From Candidatus Binatota bacterium (lineage in GTDB: Bacteria > Desulfobacterota > Binatia > Bin18): a stretch of 11,026 nt of DNA. The stretch is from assembly GCA_011523315.1 (NCBI GenBank), contig WTHE01000646.1:1-11026 (forward strand), written 5' to 3'. Numbering within the stretch: the stretch's first letter is position 1; each line of letters starts with the position of its first letter. The translations under genes were made by a program, and so were the position numbers. Positions 6,572-11,026 of the stretch are shown in pieces. The notes under the pieces were generated by a model. It was not told the DNA's origin, did not search any database, and worked only from the letters and a program-made list of their open reading frames with translations.

Positions 6572-7735
6572 TCATTCCCGTCCGCTCGTCTGCCCCGCTG
6601 CCCGGACCCGCTCGACGATGCCGGGCAGGACGGCCACGACCCGGTCAATATCCTGTCGGGTGGTGTCCCTGCCCAGGCTGAAACGAATTGCGCTCTTGGC
6701 CGTCTGGGCGTCGTGTCCGAGCGCCAGCAGCACGTGCGAGGGTTCGACCGAGCCGGCGGCGCAGGCTGACCCAGTCGATACGGCAATGCCGGCCAGGTCA
6801 AGCCCCATCATCAAGCCCTCTCCCGAGGCGCCCGGAAAGCCGAGGTTGAGGGTGTTGGGCAGGCACTGCCGGCGAGGTGTGTTGCGGACCACGTCGGGTA
6901 CGCTGGCCTGAATCCCGGTCCACAGCCGGGCGGTCAGCTCGGTCAGCCGGGCCGATACCGCTGCAAGCTCGTCCCGAGCCAGGACGGCCGCAATCCCAAA
7001 GCCGACTGCGGCGGCCACATTTTCCGTGCCGGCCCGTTTTTCGCGCTCCTGCGGACCGCCCCGCAGGACGGGCACAAGGCCGGTGCCGTGGCGTACATAG
7101 AGCGCCCCAATGCCCTTTGGGCCGTAGATTTTATGGGCTGACAGGGACACCACATCCGCGCCCAGCTCCTCCATATCGAGCGCCAGCTTGCCGGTCGCCT
7201 GTACCGCGTCAACGTGCAGGACAAGCCCCCGCTGGCGGGTCAGCCGACTGCACGCCGCAATCGGTTGCAGGGTGCCCAGCTCGGGGTTGGCCAGACCGAT
7301 GCTGACCAGCGCGGTGTCGTCACGCACGGCTGCGGCCAGATCGTCGGCCCGTATCCTTCCTTCGGCGTCGACCGGCAGGAGCGTGTGGCTGAAGCCCTCC
7401 CGGCTCAAAGCCTGGACGCAGGCCAGGACCGACGAGTGCTCGACCGGGGTGGTGATGATATGGGTCTTGGCCGGACCCTGGGCGCGGGCCGCTCCGACCA
7501 GCGCCAGGCTGTTGCTCTCGGTCCCCCCGCTGGTGAACAAGACCTCGGCCGGTTTGGCCCGAATACAGGCCGCAATCTGCTCCCGGGCTTCTTCCAGCCC
7601 CTGCTTGGCCCGCCGCCCGGTCCGATGCACGCTGGACGGATTGCCGAAGTGGGTATGCAGGTAGGGCAGCATGGCTTCCAGCACGTCCGGCCGCAGCGGG
7701 GTGGTGGCGTTATGGTCCAGATAGATCTGCTGCAT
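6572..7735 (-). CDS. Cysteine desulfurase, NifS/IscS type (class I)
   Basis: This PLP enzyme takes sulfur from cysteine as an enzyme persulfide and passes it to Fe-S cluster assembly or tRNA thiolation. The 387-residue protein opens I-Y-L-D-H-N-A-T-T-P. It has E-H100-S-S over the cofactor, H-V-D-A-V-Q at 174-179, the PLP lysine K202 in S-A-H-K-I-Y-G-P-K-G, R-A-G-T-E-N at 234-239 and the catalytic C325 in S-T-G-S-A-C-A-A-G. The motif usually written N-N-E-x-G reads N150-P151-E152-L-G, so the second Asn is replaced by Pro. The start is 6 bases past the pcm stop. No iscU, iscA or other Fe-S scaffold genes are visible, while mnmA follows directly. I infer tRNA thiolation as a main duty, but housekeeping Fe-S supply is equally possible, so I give no symbol. 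Confidence 0.95.
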   Translation of the reverse strand: MQQIYLDHNATTPLRPDVLEAMLPYLHTHFGNPSSVHRTGRRAKQGLEEAREQIAACIRAKPAEVLFTSGGTESNSLALVGAARAQGPAKTHIITTPVEHSSVLACVQALSREGFSHTLLPVDAEGRIRADDLAAAVRDDTALVSIGLANPELGTLQPIAACSRLTRQRGLVLHVDAVQATGKLALDMEELGADVVSLSAHKIYGPKGIGALYVRHGTGLVPVLRGGPQEREKRAGTENVAAAVGFGIAAVLARDELAAVSARLTELTARLWTGIQASVPDVVRNTPRRQCLPNTLNLGFPGASGEGLMMGLDLAGIAVSTGSACAAGSVEPSHVLLALGHDAQTAKSAIRFSLGRDTTRQDIDRVVAVLPGIVERVRAAGQTSGRE

Positions 7736-7741
7736 GGGCGT

Positions 7742-8392
7742 TCAGGCCGACTCCCAGCCGTGCTCACCGCGAAGTTTGACAAAGCGGCACTCGCCGCAAT
7801 ACTCCTCGTGGATACCGCCGGGCTCTTTCCAGATGCACACCAGGCTTTGCAGGTCTTCCTCACCCATGGGGACGACCAGGCGTCCGCCCATGCGCAGCTG
7901 GTCGAGCAGCGGCCGGGGCAGCCCTGGAGCGGCCGCGCCAATCACCACCGCGTCGAACGGGGCGTGCGCCTGCCAGCCCAGGCTGCCGTCTCCAACATGG
8001 ACCTCCACGTTGCCATAGCCCAGCTCGTGCAGGGTCTGTCGGGCTCGGCTGGCCAGGCTGGGGATGATTTCCACCGAGTACACCTCGGCGCCCTGTTCGG
8101 CCAGGATGGCGGTCAGATAGCCCGAGCCGGTACCGACTTCGAGCACCTGTTCACCGGGAGCGAGTTTCAACACCGCAGCCATGTGGGCGATCATATACGG
8201 CTGAGAGATTGTCTGGTCTTCGCCGATGGGCAGCGGGTGGTCCTCGTAGGCCCGATCCCGCAGGTGCTCCTCGACAAACAGATGGCGCGGCACCTGGCGC
8301 ATGGCGTCCAGGACCAACGGGTCGTGCAACCCCCGCTCCAGCAACTGCTCCTGGACCATCCGCTGCCGGGCCTGGGTGTAGTCTAGTGCCAT
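7742..8392 (-). CDS. pcm: Protein-L-isoaspartate O-methyltransferase
   Basis: Pcm methylates L-isoaspartyl residues with S-adenosylmethionine and so starts repair of aged proteins in the cytoplasm. Recognised features in order are V-L-D-A-M-R-Q-V-P-R-H-L-F-V near 27-40, the substrate loop Q-T-I-S-Q-P-Y-M at 60-67, SAM motif I V-L-E-V-G-T-G-S-G-Y at 83-92, V-E-I-I at 107-110 and G-D-G-S at 134-137. At 216 residues it has the usual length. Its ATG lies inside the last codons of surE, a 10-base overlap that implies translational coupling. The surE-pcm pair is a widely conserved stationary-phase survival unit, and this order supports both calls. Confidence 0.96.
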   Translation of the reverse strand: MALDYTQARQRMVQEQLLERGLHDPLVLDAMRQVPRHLFVEEHLRDRAYEDHPLPIGEDQTISQPYMIAHMAAVLKLAPGEQVLEVGTGSGYLTAILAEQGAEVYSVEIIPSLASRARQTLHELGYGNVEVHVGDGSLGWQAHAPFDAVVIGAAAPGLPRPLLDQLRMGGRLVVPMGEEDLQSLVCIWKEPGGIHEEYCGECRFVKLRGEHGWESA

Positions 8393-9135
8393 GGCAGCCG
8401 GGTGCCCCGCATGCTTTGCAAAGCCTGGTAGTTGGTCAGATCGACGTGCAGCGGGGTGACCGAGATATAGCCCTCGTTGACGGCAACACAGTCGCTGCCC
8501 TCCTGGGGGTCAAAGCCCAGGTCGTCACCGCTGATCCAGTAGTAGTGTTTGCCGCGCGGATTGGGACACACCTCGATCTTCTCGCCGTACAGACGTTTGC
8601 CTTGGTGGGTGAAACGGTAGCCCTTGAGTTCAGAGCGGTCCAGGTTGGGGACATTCACATTCAGCAGGGTGTTGGCCGGCAGGCCGTTGGCGGCGACATG
8701 GGCGGCCAGGCTGGCGGCAAACTCGGCGGCCGGACCGAAGCGGTAGTCGGTCCGCAGGCCGACGACTGACACGGCCAGCGATGGAATGCCCAACAGCGCC
8801 CCCTCGATGGCCGCCGCGACCGTGCCCGAGTAGGTAATATCATCCCCCAGGTTGGGGCCTTTGTTGATGCCCGACACCACCATATCCGGCCGGACCGGCA
8901 GAAAGCCCTTGACCGCCAGATTCACGCAGTCGGTCGGCGTGCCGTTGACCGCAAAGCGGCGCGGGGCGATTTCGTCAATACGCAGCGGGCGATGCAGGGT
9001 CAGGGCATGGCTGACGGCGTTTCGCTCCCGGTCGGGCGCCACGGTATACACCTCGCCGACACTTTTCAGCGTCTCTTCGAGCGCCAGGATGCCCTCGGAG
9101 TGAATACCGTCGTCGTTGGACACCAGAATGTGCAT
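8383..9135 (-). CDS. surE: 5'-nucleotidase SurE
   Basis: SurE is a metal-dependent phosphatase acting on nucleoside monophosphates and some polyphosphates. The 250-residue protein begins M-H-I-L-V-S-N-D-D-G, with metal ligands D8 and D9. It continues with A-P-D-R-E-R-N-A-V-S-H-A-L-T at 33-46, G-T-P-T-D-C-V at 65-71 and the hallmark S-G-I-N-K-G-P-N-L-G at 88-97 with N91. The usual Ser39 metal ligand is Asn39 here, a variant I believe occurs in related lineages. The ATG is fixed by the conserved N terminus, though its ribosome-binding site is weak. It is the first protein gene of the operon and lies just downstream of a strong terminator that follows tRNA-Pro. Confidence 0.97.
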   Translation of the reverse strand: MHILVSNDDGIHSEGILALEETLKSVGEVYTVAPDRERNAVSHALTLHRPLRIDEIAPRRFAVNGTPTDCVNLAVKGFLPVRPDMVVSGINKGPNLGDDITYSGTVAAAIEGALLGIPSLAVSVVGLRTDYRFGPAAEFAASLAAHVAANGLPANTLLNVNVPNLDRSELKGYRFTHQGKRLYGEKIEVCPNPRGKHYYWISGDDLGFDPQEGSDCVAVNEGYISVTPLHVDLTNYQALQSMRGTRLPWH

Positions 9136-9159
9136 GCCTGCATTTCAGCAGAAAGCCGG

Positions 9160-9194
9160 AAAAAAGAAAAGGCGATTGGCCAGCCAACCGCCTT
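9160..9194 (-). terminator. Intrinsic terminator after tRNA-Pro, upstream of surE
   Basis: On the minus strand AAGGCGGTTGG pairs with CCAATCGCCTT (9184-9194 with 9169-9179). This gives 11 base pairs with one G-U and a four-base loop, followed directly by TTTTCTTTTTT. It is a textbook rho-independent terminator placed 5 bases after the tRNA end and 24 bases before the surE start. It should end tRNA-Pro transcripts, so the operon needs either readthrough or its own promoter. Confidence 0.85.
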
Positions 9195-9199
9195 GTCCA

Positions 9200-9273
9200 T
9201 CGGGGTGAGCCGATTTGAACGGCCGACCACTCGCACCCCAAGCGAGTGCGCTACCAGACTGCGCCACACCCCG
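9200..9273 (-). tRNA. tRNA-Pro (anticodon GGG)
   Basis: The minus strand folds as a 74-base cloverleaf: acceptor CGGGGTG/CACCCCG, D arm GCGC/GCGC with loop AGTCTGGTA, anticodon stem CTCGC/GCGAG with loop TTGGGGT, a five-base variable loop, and T arm GGCCG/CGGCT with loop TTCAAAT. The seven-base loop places GGG at 34-36, reading CCC and CCU. The discriminator is A at 9200, and the next three bases are TGG, so CCA is added after transcription. The overall sequence closely resembles bacterial tRNA-Pro. Confidence 0.95.
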
Positions 9274-9285
9274 TTATGTGTGCCT

Positions 9286-9315
9286 GTCATACCCTCTGTG
9301 AGGCGGCAGGGTCAA
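9286..9315 (-). promoter_or_regulatory. Probable promoter of tRNA-Pro
   Basis: On minus, TTGACC (9310-9315) and TATGAC (9286-9291) are separated by 18 bases. They match the sigma-70 consensus at five and four of six positions. The -10 box ends 12 bases before the tRNA 5' end, suitable spacing for a short leader. This is the only good promoter I see upstream of the surE-rnc operon. Confidence 0.5.
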
Positions 9316-9330
9316 GGGCCTGGGCCGCAA

Positions 9331-9415
9331 GGATGAATTATGAATGATGAACGCTGAACGGCGGACAAGGCGGTGTTTTCCGTTCATCATTCATCGTTCT
9401 GCATTCATCATTTTC
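9331..9415. repeat. Inverted and direct copies of a TGAATGATGAACG element
   Basis: A 14-base perfect inverted repeat (9340-9353 with 9381-9394) encloses 27 bases. Partial copies of the same ATTCATCAT word recur at 9402-9411 and, in the other orientation, at 9333-9340. The region lies between the 3' end of the Uma2 gene and the tRNA-Pro promoter. It looks like a dispersed intergenic repeat rather than a gene and has no T-tract on either side. The strong stem may still block read-through from the Uma2 gene. Confidence 0.6.
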
Positions 9416-9421
9416 TTCCGC

Positions 9422-10126
9422 CTAGCCTTGCCGCGCCCGCAGGCGCGCCAGTTCTTCGCGCAGACGCGCAGTCTCGGTCTCGGCTTCCTGCCGAGCGGCT
9501 TCAGCCTGTCGCCGGGCGGCTTCGGCTTCGGCATGGGTCCGCAGGCGCTCCCCGGTCTGGGAATCGTACAGCCGCAACTGATCGTCTTCGACCACCAAGT
9601 CCAGACCCAAGGCTGCGCTGGACGAACGAGGGCCGACCATCGGGATATATTCGCCGCCCTGCAAACGAAACCCGCGCAACTGGGGCGTCAGGCTGCCGTC
9701 GAGAGGATCAAAAAGAAAATACTCGGACACGCCCAGGTCAGCATAAATGACCCGCTTGTTGCCCAAGTCCTCCACTTTGGTGTGGCGGGAAGTCAGCTCA
9801 AGCACGACATCCGGGGCCTTTTGCTCGACATCCAGGTTGTAGATACGCCGGCGCTTCTTTTCGATCCCGCGGACGACAAAGATATCGGGACTGATTGCCT
9901 GACGCTCGCCCTCGGGGTTGCGAAAGTAGAGGAAGATATTGCCCGTCACATAGACGCGCGGGTCGGAGCGGAAATATTCCTCCAGACAGTTCAACAGCTC
10001 GATCATCTGGCTACGATGCACGTCGGTTTCGGCCATGGGTTTGCCATCCGATTCCGGCAGATATTCCGTCTCCGGGACTGAAGACGGGGAGGATACATCG
10101 CGTCGTACTTCTCGGGGGGTTGTCAT
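9422..10126 (-). CDS. Uma2 family (DUF820) nuclease-like protein with coiled-coil tail
   Basis: Uma2/DUF820 proteins have a PD-(D/E)XK-type endonuclease fold, are often multicopy in large genomes, and have no settled function. With the ATG at 10124-10126 the product has 234 residues. The frame is open further upstream to a TTG at 10180 and an ATG at 10168, but those extensions are basic and unlike the family. Hallmarks are S-P-D-I-F-V-V, then P-D-V-V-L-E-L-T-S-R-H-T, then N-K-R-V-I-Y-A-D-L-G-V-S-E-Y-F-L-F-D-P. The Asp and Glu of the first two are the expected metal ligands. The last 40 or so residues are a charged Ala/Glu/Arg-rich coiled coil, common in this family. No partner gene is adjacent, and divergent toxin-antitoxin debris lies upstream. 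Confidence 0.88.
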   Translation of the reverse strand: MTTPREVRRDVSSPSSVPETEYLPESDGKPMAETDVHRSQMIELLNCLEEYFRSDPRVYVTGNIFLYFRNPEGERQAISPDIFVVRGIEKKRRRIYNLDVEQKAPDVVLELTSRHTKVEDLGNKRVIYADLGVSEYFLFDPLDGSLTPQLRGFRLQGGEYIPMVGPRSSSAALGLDLVVEDDQLRLYDSQTGERLRTHAEAEAARRQAEAARQEAETETARLREELARLRARQG

Positions 10127-10197
10127 GGCTGCCACCGCCTGCCTTTTCCGTATGCTAAGACGAAACATAGCGGCTGACAAGCCGAGAACGGCATTGA

Positions 10198-10335
10198 GTT
10201 ATCCGTTTTGAAGCCCTGAAAGGAGACCGGAAGGGCCAGTACAGCATCCGTATCAATGACCAGTGGCGGCTTTGCTTCGAGTGGCCGGACGGGTCCCCAG
10301 GGCCTGTGAGGGTAGAGATCGTTGACTATCATTAG
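10198..10335 (+). pseudogene. HigB-like toxin, C-terminal half only
   Basis: This plus frame encodes 45 residues ending at TAG 10333-10335. It contains F-E-A-L-K-G-D-R-K-G-Q-Y-S-I-R-I-N-D-Q-W-R and ends V-E-I-V-D-Y-H, the C-terminal half of a HigB (RelE-superfamily) mRNA-cleaving toxin. The frame is closed by TGA at 10195-10197 and has no suitable start, so the N-terminal half of about 45-50 residues is missing. The break falls about 70 bases from the divergent Uma2 start, suggesting that insertion of the Uma2 gene or a deletion removed it. The antitoxin gene follows after 12 bases, the usual higB-higA order. The remnant is too short to be toxic. Confidence 0.85.
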
Positions 10336-10347
10336 GGAGACACCATT

Positions 10348-10677
10348 ATGTCCGTGGACGCAATCCATCCAGGGGAACACTTGGCTGAGGAGTTAAAAGA
10401 GCTCGGCATGAGCGCCGCCGCGCTCGCCCGACACCTCAAAGTGCCCACCAACCGCATTACTGAGATCCTCAACGGGCGGCGTGCAGTCACCGGTGACACC
10501 GCCCTGCGCCTGGCCCATTTTTTCGGCACCAGTCCGGAGTTCTGGCTGAATTTACAGAAACTCTACGAGCTGCGGCTCGCCGAGCAGAAAGCTGGCAAAG
10601 ACATCAGAGCCTTGCCAACGCTCAAGAGCTGTGCAGTCGTGGCGCGTCTTCCCCCTCAACCTCAAGCCAAAGGGTGA
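10348..10677 (+). CDS. higA: HigA-type XRE family antitoxin
   Basis: HigA antitoxins bind and neutralise HigB and repress their own operon through a helix-turn-helix. The 109-residue protein begins with I-H-P-G-E-H-L-A-E-E-L, has an XRE helix-turn-helix from about 20 to 60 (A-L-A-R-H-L-K-V-P and I-T-E-I-L-N-G-R-R-A-V-T) and the family mark F-F-G-T-S-P-E-F-W-L-N-L-Q. GGGAGA lies 7 bases before the ATG, supporting this start. The partner toxin upstream is truncated, so the antitoxin is effectively an orphan. The last 20 or so residues are encoded opposite the hicB-like gene, and the tail may be a replacement acquired at a recombination junction. Confidence 0.9.
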   Translation: MSVDAIHPGEHLAEELKELGMSAAALARHLKVPTNRITEILNGRRAVTGDTALRLAHFFGTSPEFWLNLQKLYELRLAEQKAGKDIRALPTLKSCAVVARLPPQPQAKG

Positions 10678-10810
10678 TCGCCTCCTGCATCCGTTCGAGC
10701 AACTGGTCAATTGACGTGCCCTGAGTATGGCAGCCCTGTAGGGAGGGAACACTCCCCACATAATAGCCGTCTTCATCCTTCTCAATAACGACGGTGTATT
10801 CAGTGCTCAT
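10622..10810 (-). CDS. HicB-like antitoxin without a HicA partner
   Basis: The 62-residue product has the HicB partial RNase-H-like fold signature: Y-T-V-V-I-E-K-D-E-D-G-Y-Y-V-G-S-V-P, then G-C-H-T-Q-G, then L-L-E-R-M-Q-E-A-I. HicB antitoxins normally bind HicA, an mRNA-cleaving toxin with a double-stranded-RNA-binding-like fold. No hicA is visible on either side. The end, E-G-E-D-A-P-R-L-H-S-S, is short of the usual Glu/Leu-rich tail and is encoded opposite the end of higA, overlapping by 56 bases. GGGAGA 7 bases before the ATG supports the start. It may be a solitary HicB-like regulator or the residue of a decayed locus. Confidence 0.82.
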   Translation of the reverse strand: MSTEYTVVIEKDEDGYYVGSVPSLQGCHTQGTSIDQLLERMQEAITLWLEVEGEDAPRLHSS

Positions 10811-10837
10811 GCCGTTCTCCCTCGGGTCGGTCTGATC

Positions 10838-10866
10838 ACTATGGACCGCTACACTCGGCAGCTCAA
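10838..10866 (-). promoter_or_regulatory. Possible promoter of the hicB-like gene
   Basis: On minus, TTGAGC (10861-10866) and CATAGT (10838-10843) are 17 bases apart, each matching the consensus at four of six positions. They lie about 30 bases upstream of the hicB-like ATG. This is a weak pattern match. Confidence 0.3.
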
Positions 10867-10920
10867 GCCCGACTTGTCTGCTGACGCCTCTAGCTCCGAC
10901 CTACGAGGCTGACTCTATAC

Positions 10921-10957
10921 AAGCCTTCTCAGACGAACTCGGGAAGGCTTTTTTCTT
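10921..10957 (+). terminator. Intrinsic terminator on plus
   Basis: AAGCCTTCTC (10921-10930) pairs with GGGAAGGCTT (10941-10950), with one T-G pair and a ten-base loop, and is followed by TTTTTCTTT. It is a strong rho-independent terminator pointing right. The nearest plus-strand gene, higA, ends about 240 bases earlier. It may end the higA transcript, or an unrecognised short transcript in 10811-10920, where I see no convincing gene. On minus it has no T-tract. Confidence 0.75.
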
Positions 10958-10974
10958 TCTGAATCATCTCTTTT

Positions 10975-11021
10975 ACCCTGAAATATGTTGATATTCGTAC
11001 AGAAATGTTTATTTTCAGGGT
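10975..11021. repeat. AT-rich inverted repeat with a possible rightward promoter
   Basis: ACCCTGAAA (10975-10983) and TTTCAGGGT (11013-11021) form a 9-base perfect inverted repeat around 29 AT-rich bases. Within it TTGATA (10988-10993) and TATTTT (11010-11015) have 16-base spacing, a weak sigma-70-like match on plus. The arms could be an operator for a gene to the right, or the terminal repeat of a mobile element whose body is outside the window. Confidence 0.45.
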
Positions 11022-11026
11022 CGGTG

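Noticed and set aside
7214..8386. 390-codon plus frame opposite the desulfurase and pcm
   Set aside because: It spans two well-identified genes on minus and shows no domain of its own; long antisense frames are common at this GC content.
9344..10081. 245-codon plus frame opposite the Uma2 gene
   Set aside because: Its start lies in the repeat at 9331-9415 and the rest is antisense to a clear Uma2 protein.
10152..10211. Plus frame from ATG 10152 as the missing N-terminal half of HigB
   Set aside because: It is only 19 codons in a different frame and does not resemble the HigB N terminus convincingly, so a simple frameshift cannot be claimed.
1..11026. CRISPR array or transposase/integrase gene
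   Set aside because: No regularly spaced direct repeats and no recognisable recombinase motifs on either strand.

Overview
The window is a GC-rich bacterial chromosome or metagenome segment. It has a conserved housekeeping block in the middle and right, and two accessory patches, one at each end. No 16S gene or other lineage marker is present. The dispersed palindromic repeats, a Uma2 gene with a coiled-coil tail and the toxin-antitoxin debris are what I would expect in a large, repeat-laden genome such as an uncultured deltaproteobacterial or Tectomicrobia/NC10-like lineage. That placement is a guess.

Left accessory patch (about 1-3311, all genes on minus). The first 70 bases are a fragment of a second RNase III gene. 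It is nearly identical to codons 118-140 of the complete rnc at 3312-4016, with two differences that are both silent. Between the two rnc copies lies a cassette read right to left: a 662-codon fusion of a three-Cys-motif Gp37/Gp68-like (DUF5131) domain with a TcmP-like domain, then a gene recognised as a dual-OB-type protein, then a DUF488 gene. The fusion is intact and keeps a ribosome-binding site and ATG at the domain junction. The dual-OB gene looks internally deleted and frame-shifted. The DUF488 gene has one in-frame TAG. The cassette therefore looks like an acquired, partly decaying module inserted next to a partial rnc duplication.

Housekeeping block (3312-9273, all on minus). In transcription order it holds tRNA-Pro(GGG), surE, pcm, a cysteine desulfurase, mnmA, mtaB and rnc. 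Gaps of 3, 4 and 6 bases, a 10-base surE/pcm overlap and one 46-base gap indicate one operon. The theme is damage repair and RNA maturation. SurE and Pcm are a classic pair. The desulfurase can supply persulfide sulfur to MnmA for tRNA 2-thiouridine, MtaB adds the methylthio group to t6A37 tRNAs, and RNase III processes rRNA and mRNA. A strong intrinsic terminator separates tRNA-Pro from surE.

Right accessory patch (9274-11026). Repeats upstream of tRNA-Pro are followed by a Uma2-family nuclease-like gene (minus), the C-terminal half of a HigB toxin, a complete higA antitoxin (plus) and an orphan hicB-like antitoxin (minus). The two antitoxin genes converge and overlap by 56 bases. The last 200 bases hold an intrinsic terminator on plus and an AT-rich inverted repeat with a possible outward promoter. 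No gene-free stretch exceeds 300 bases.
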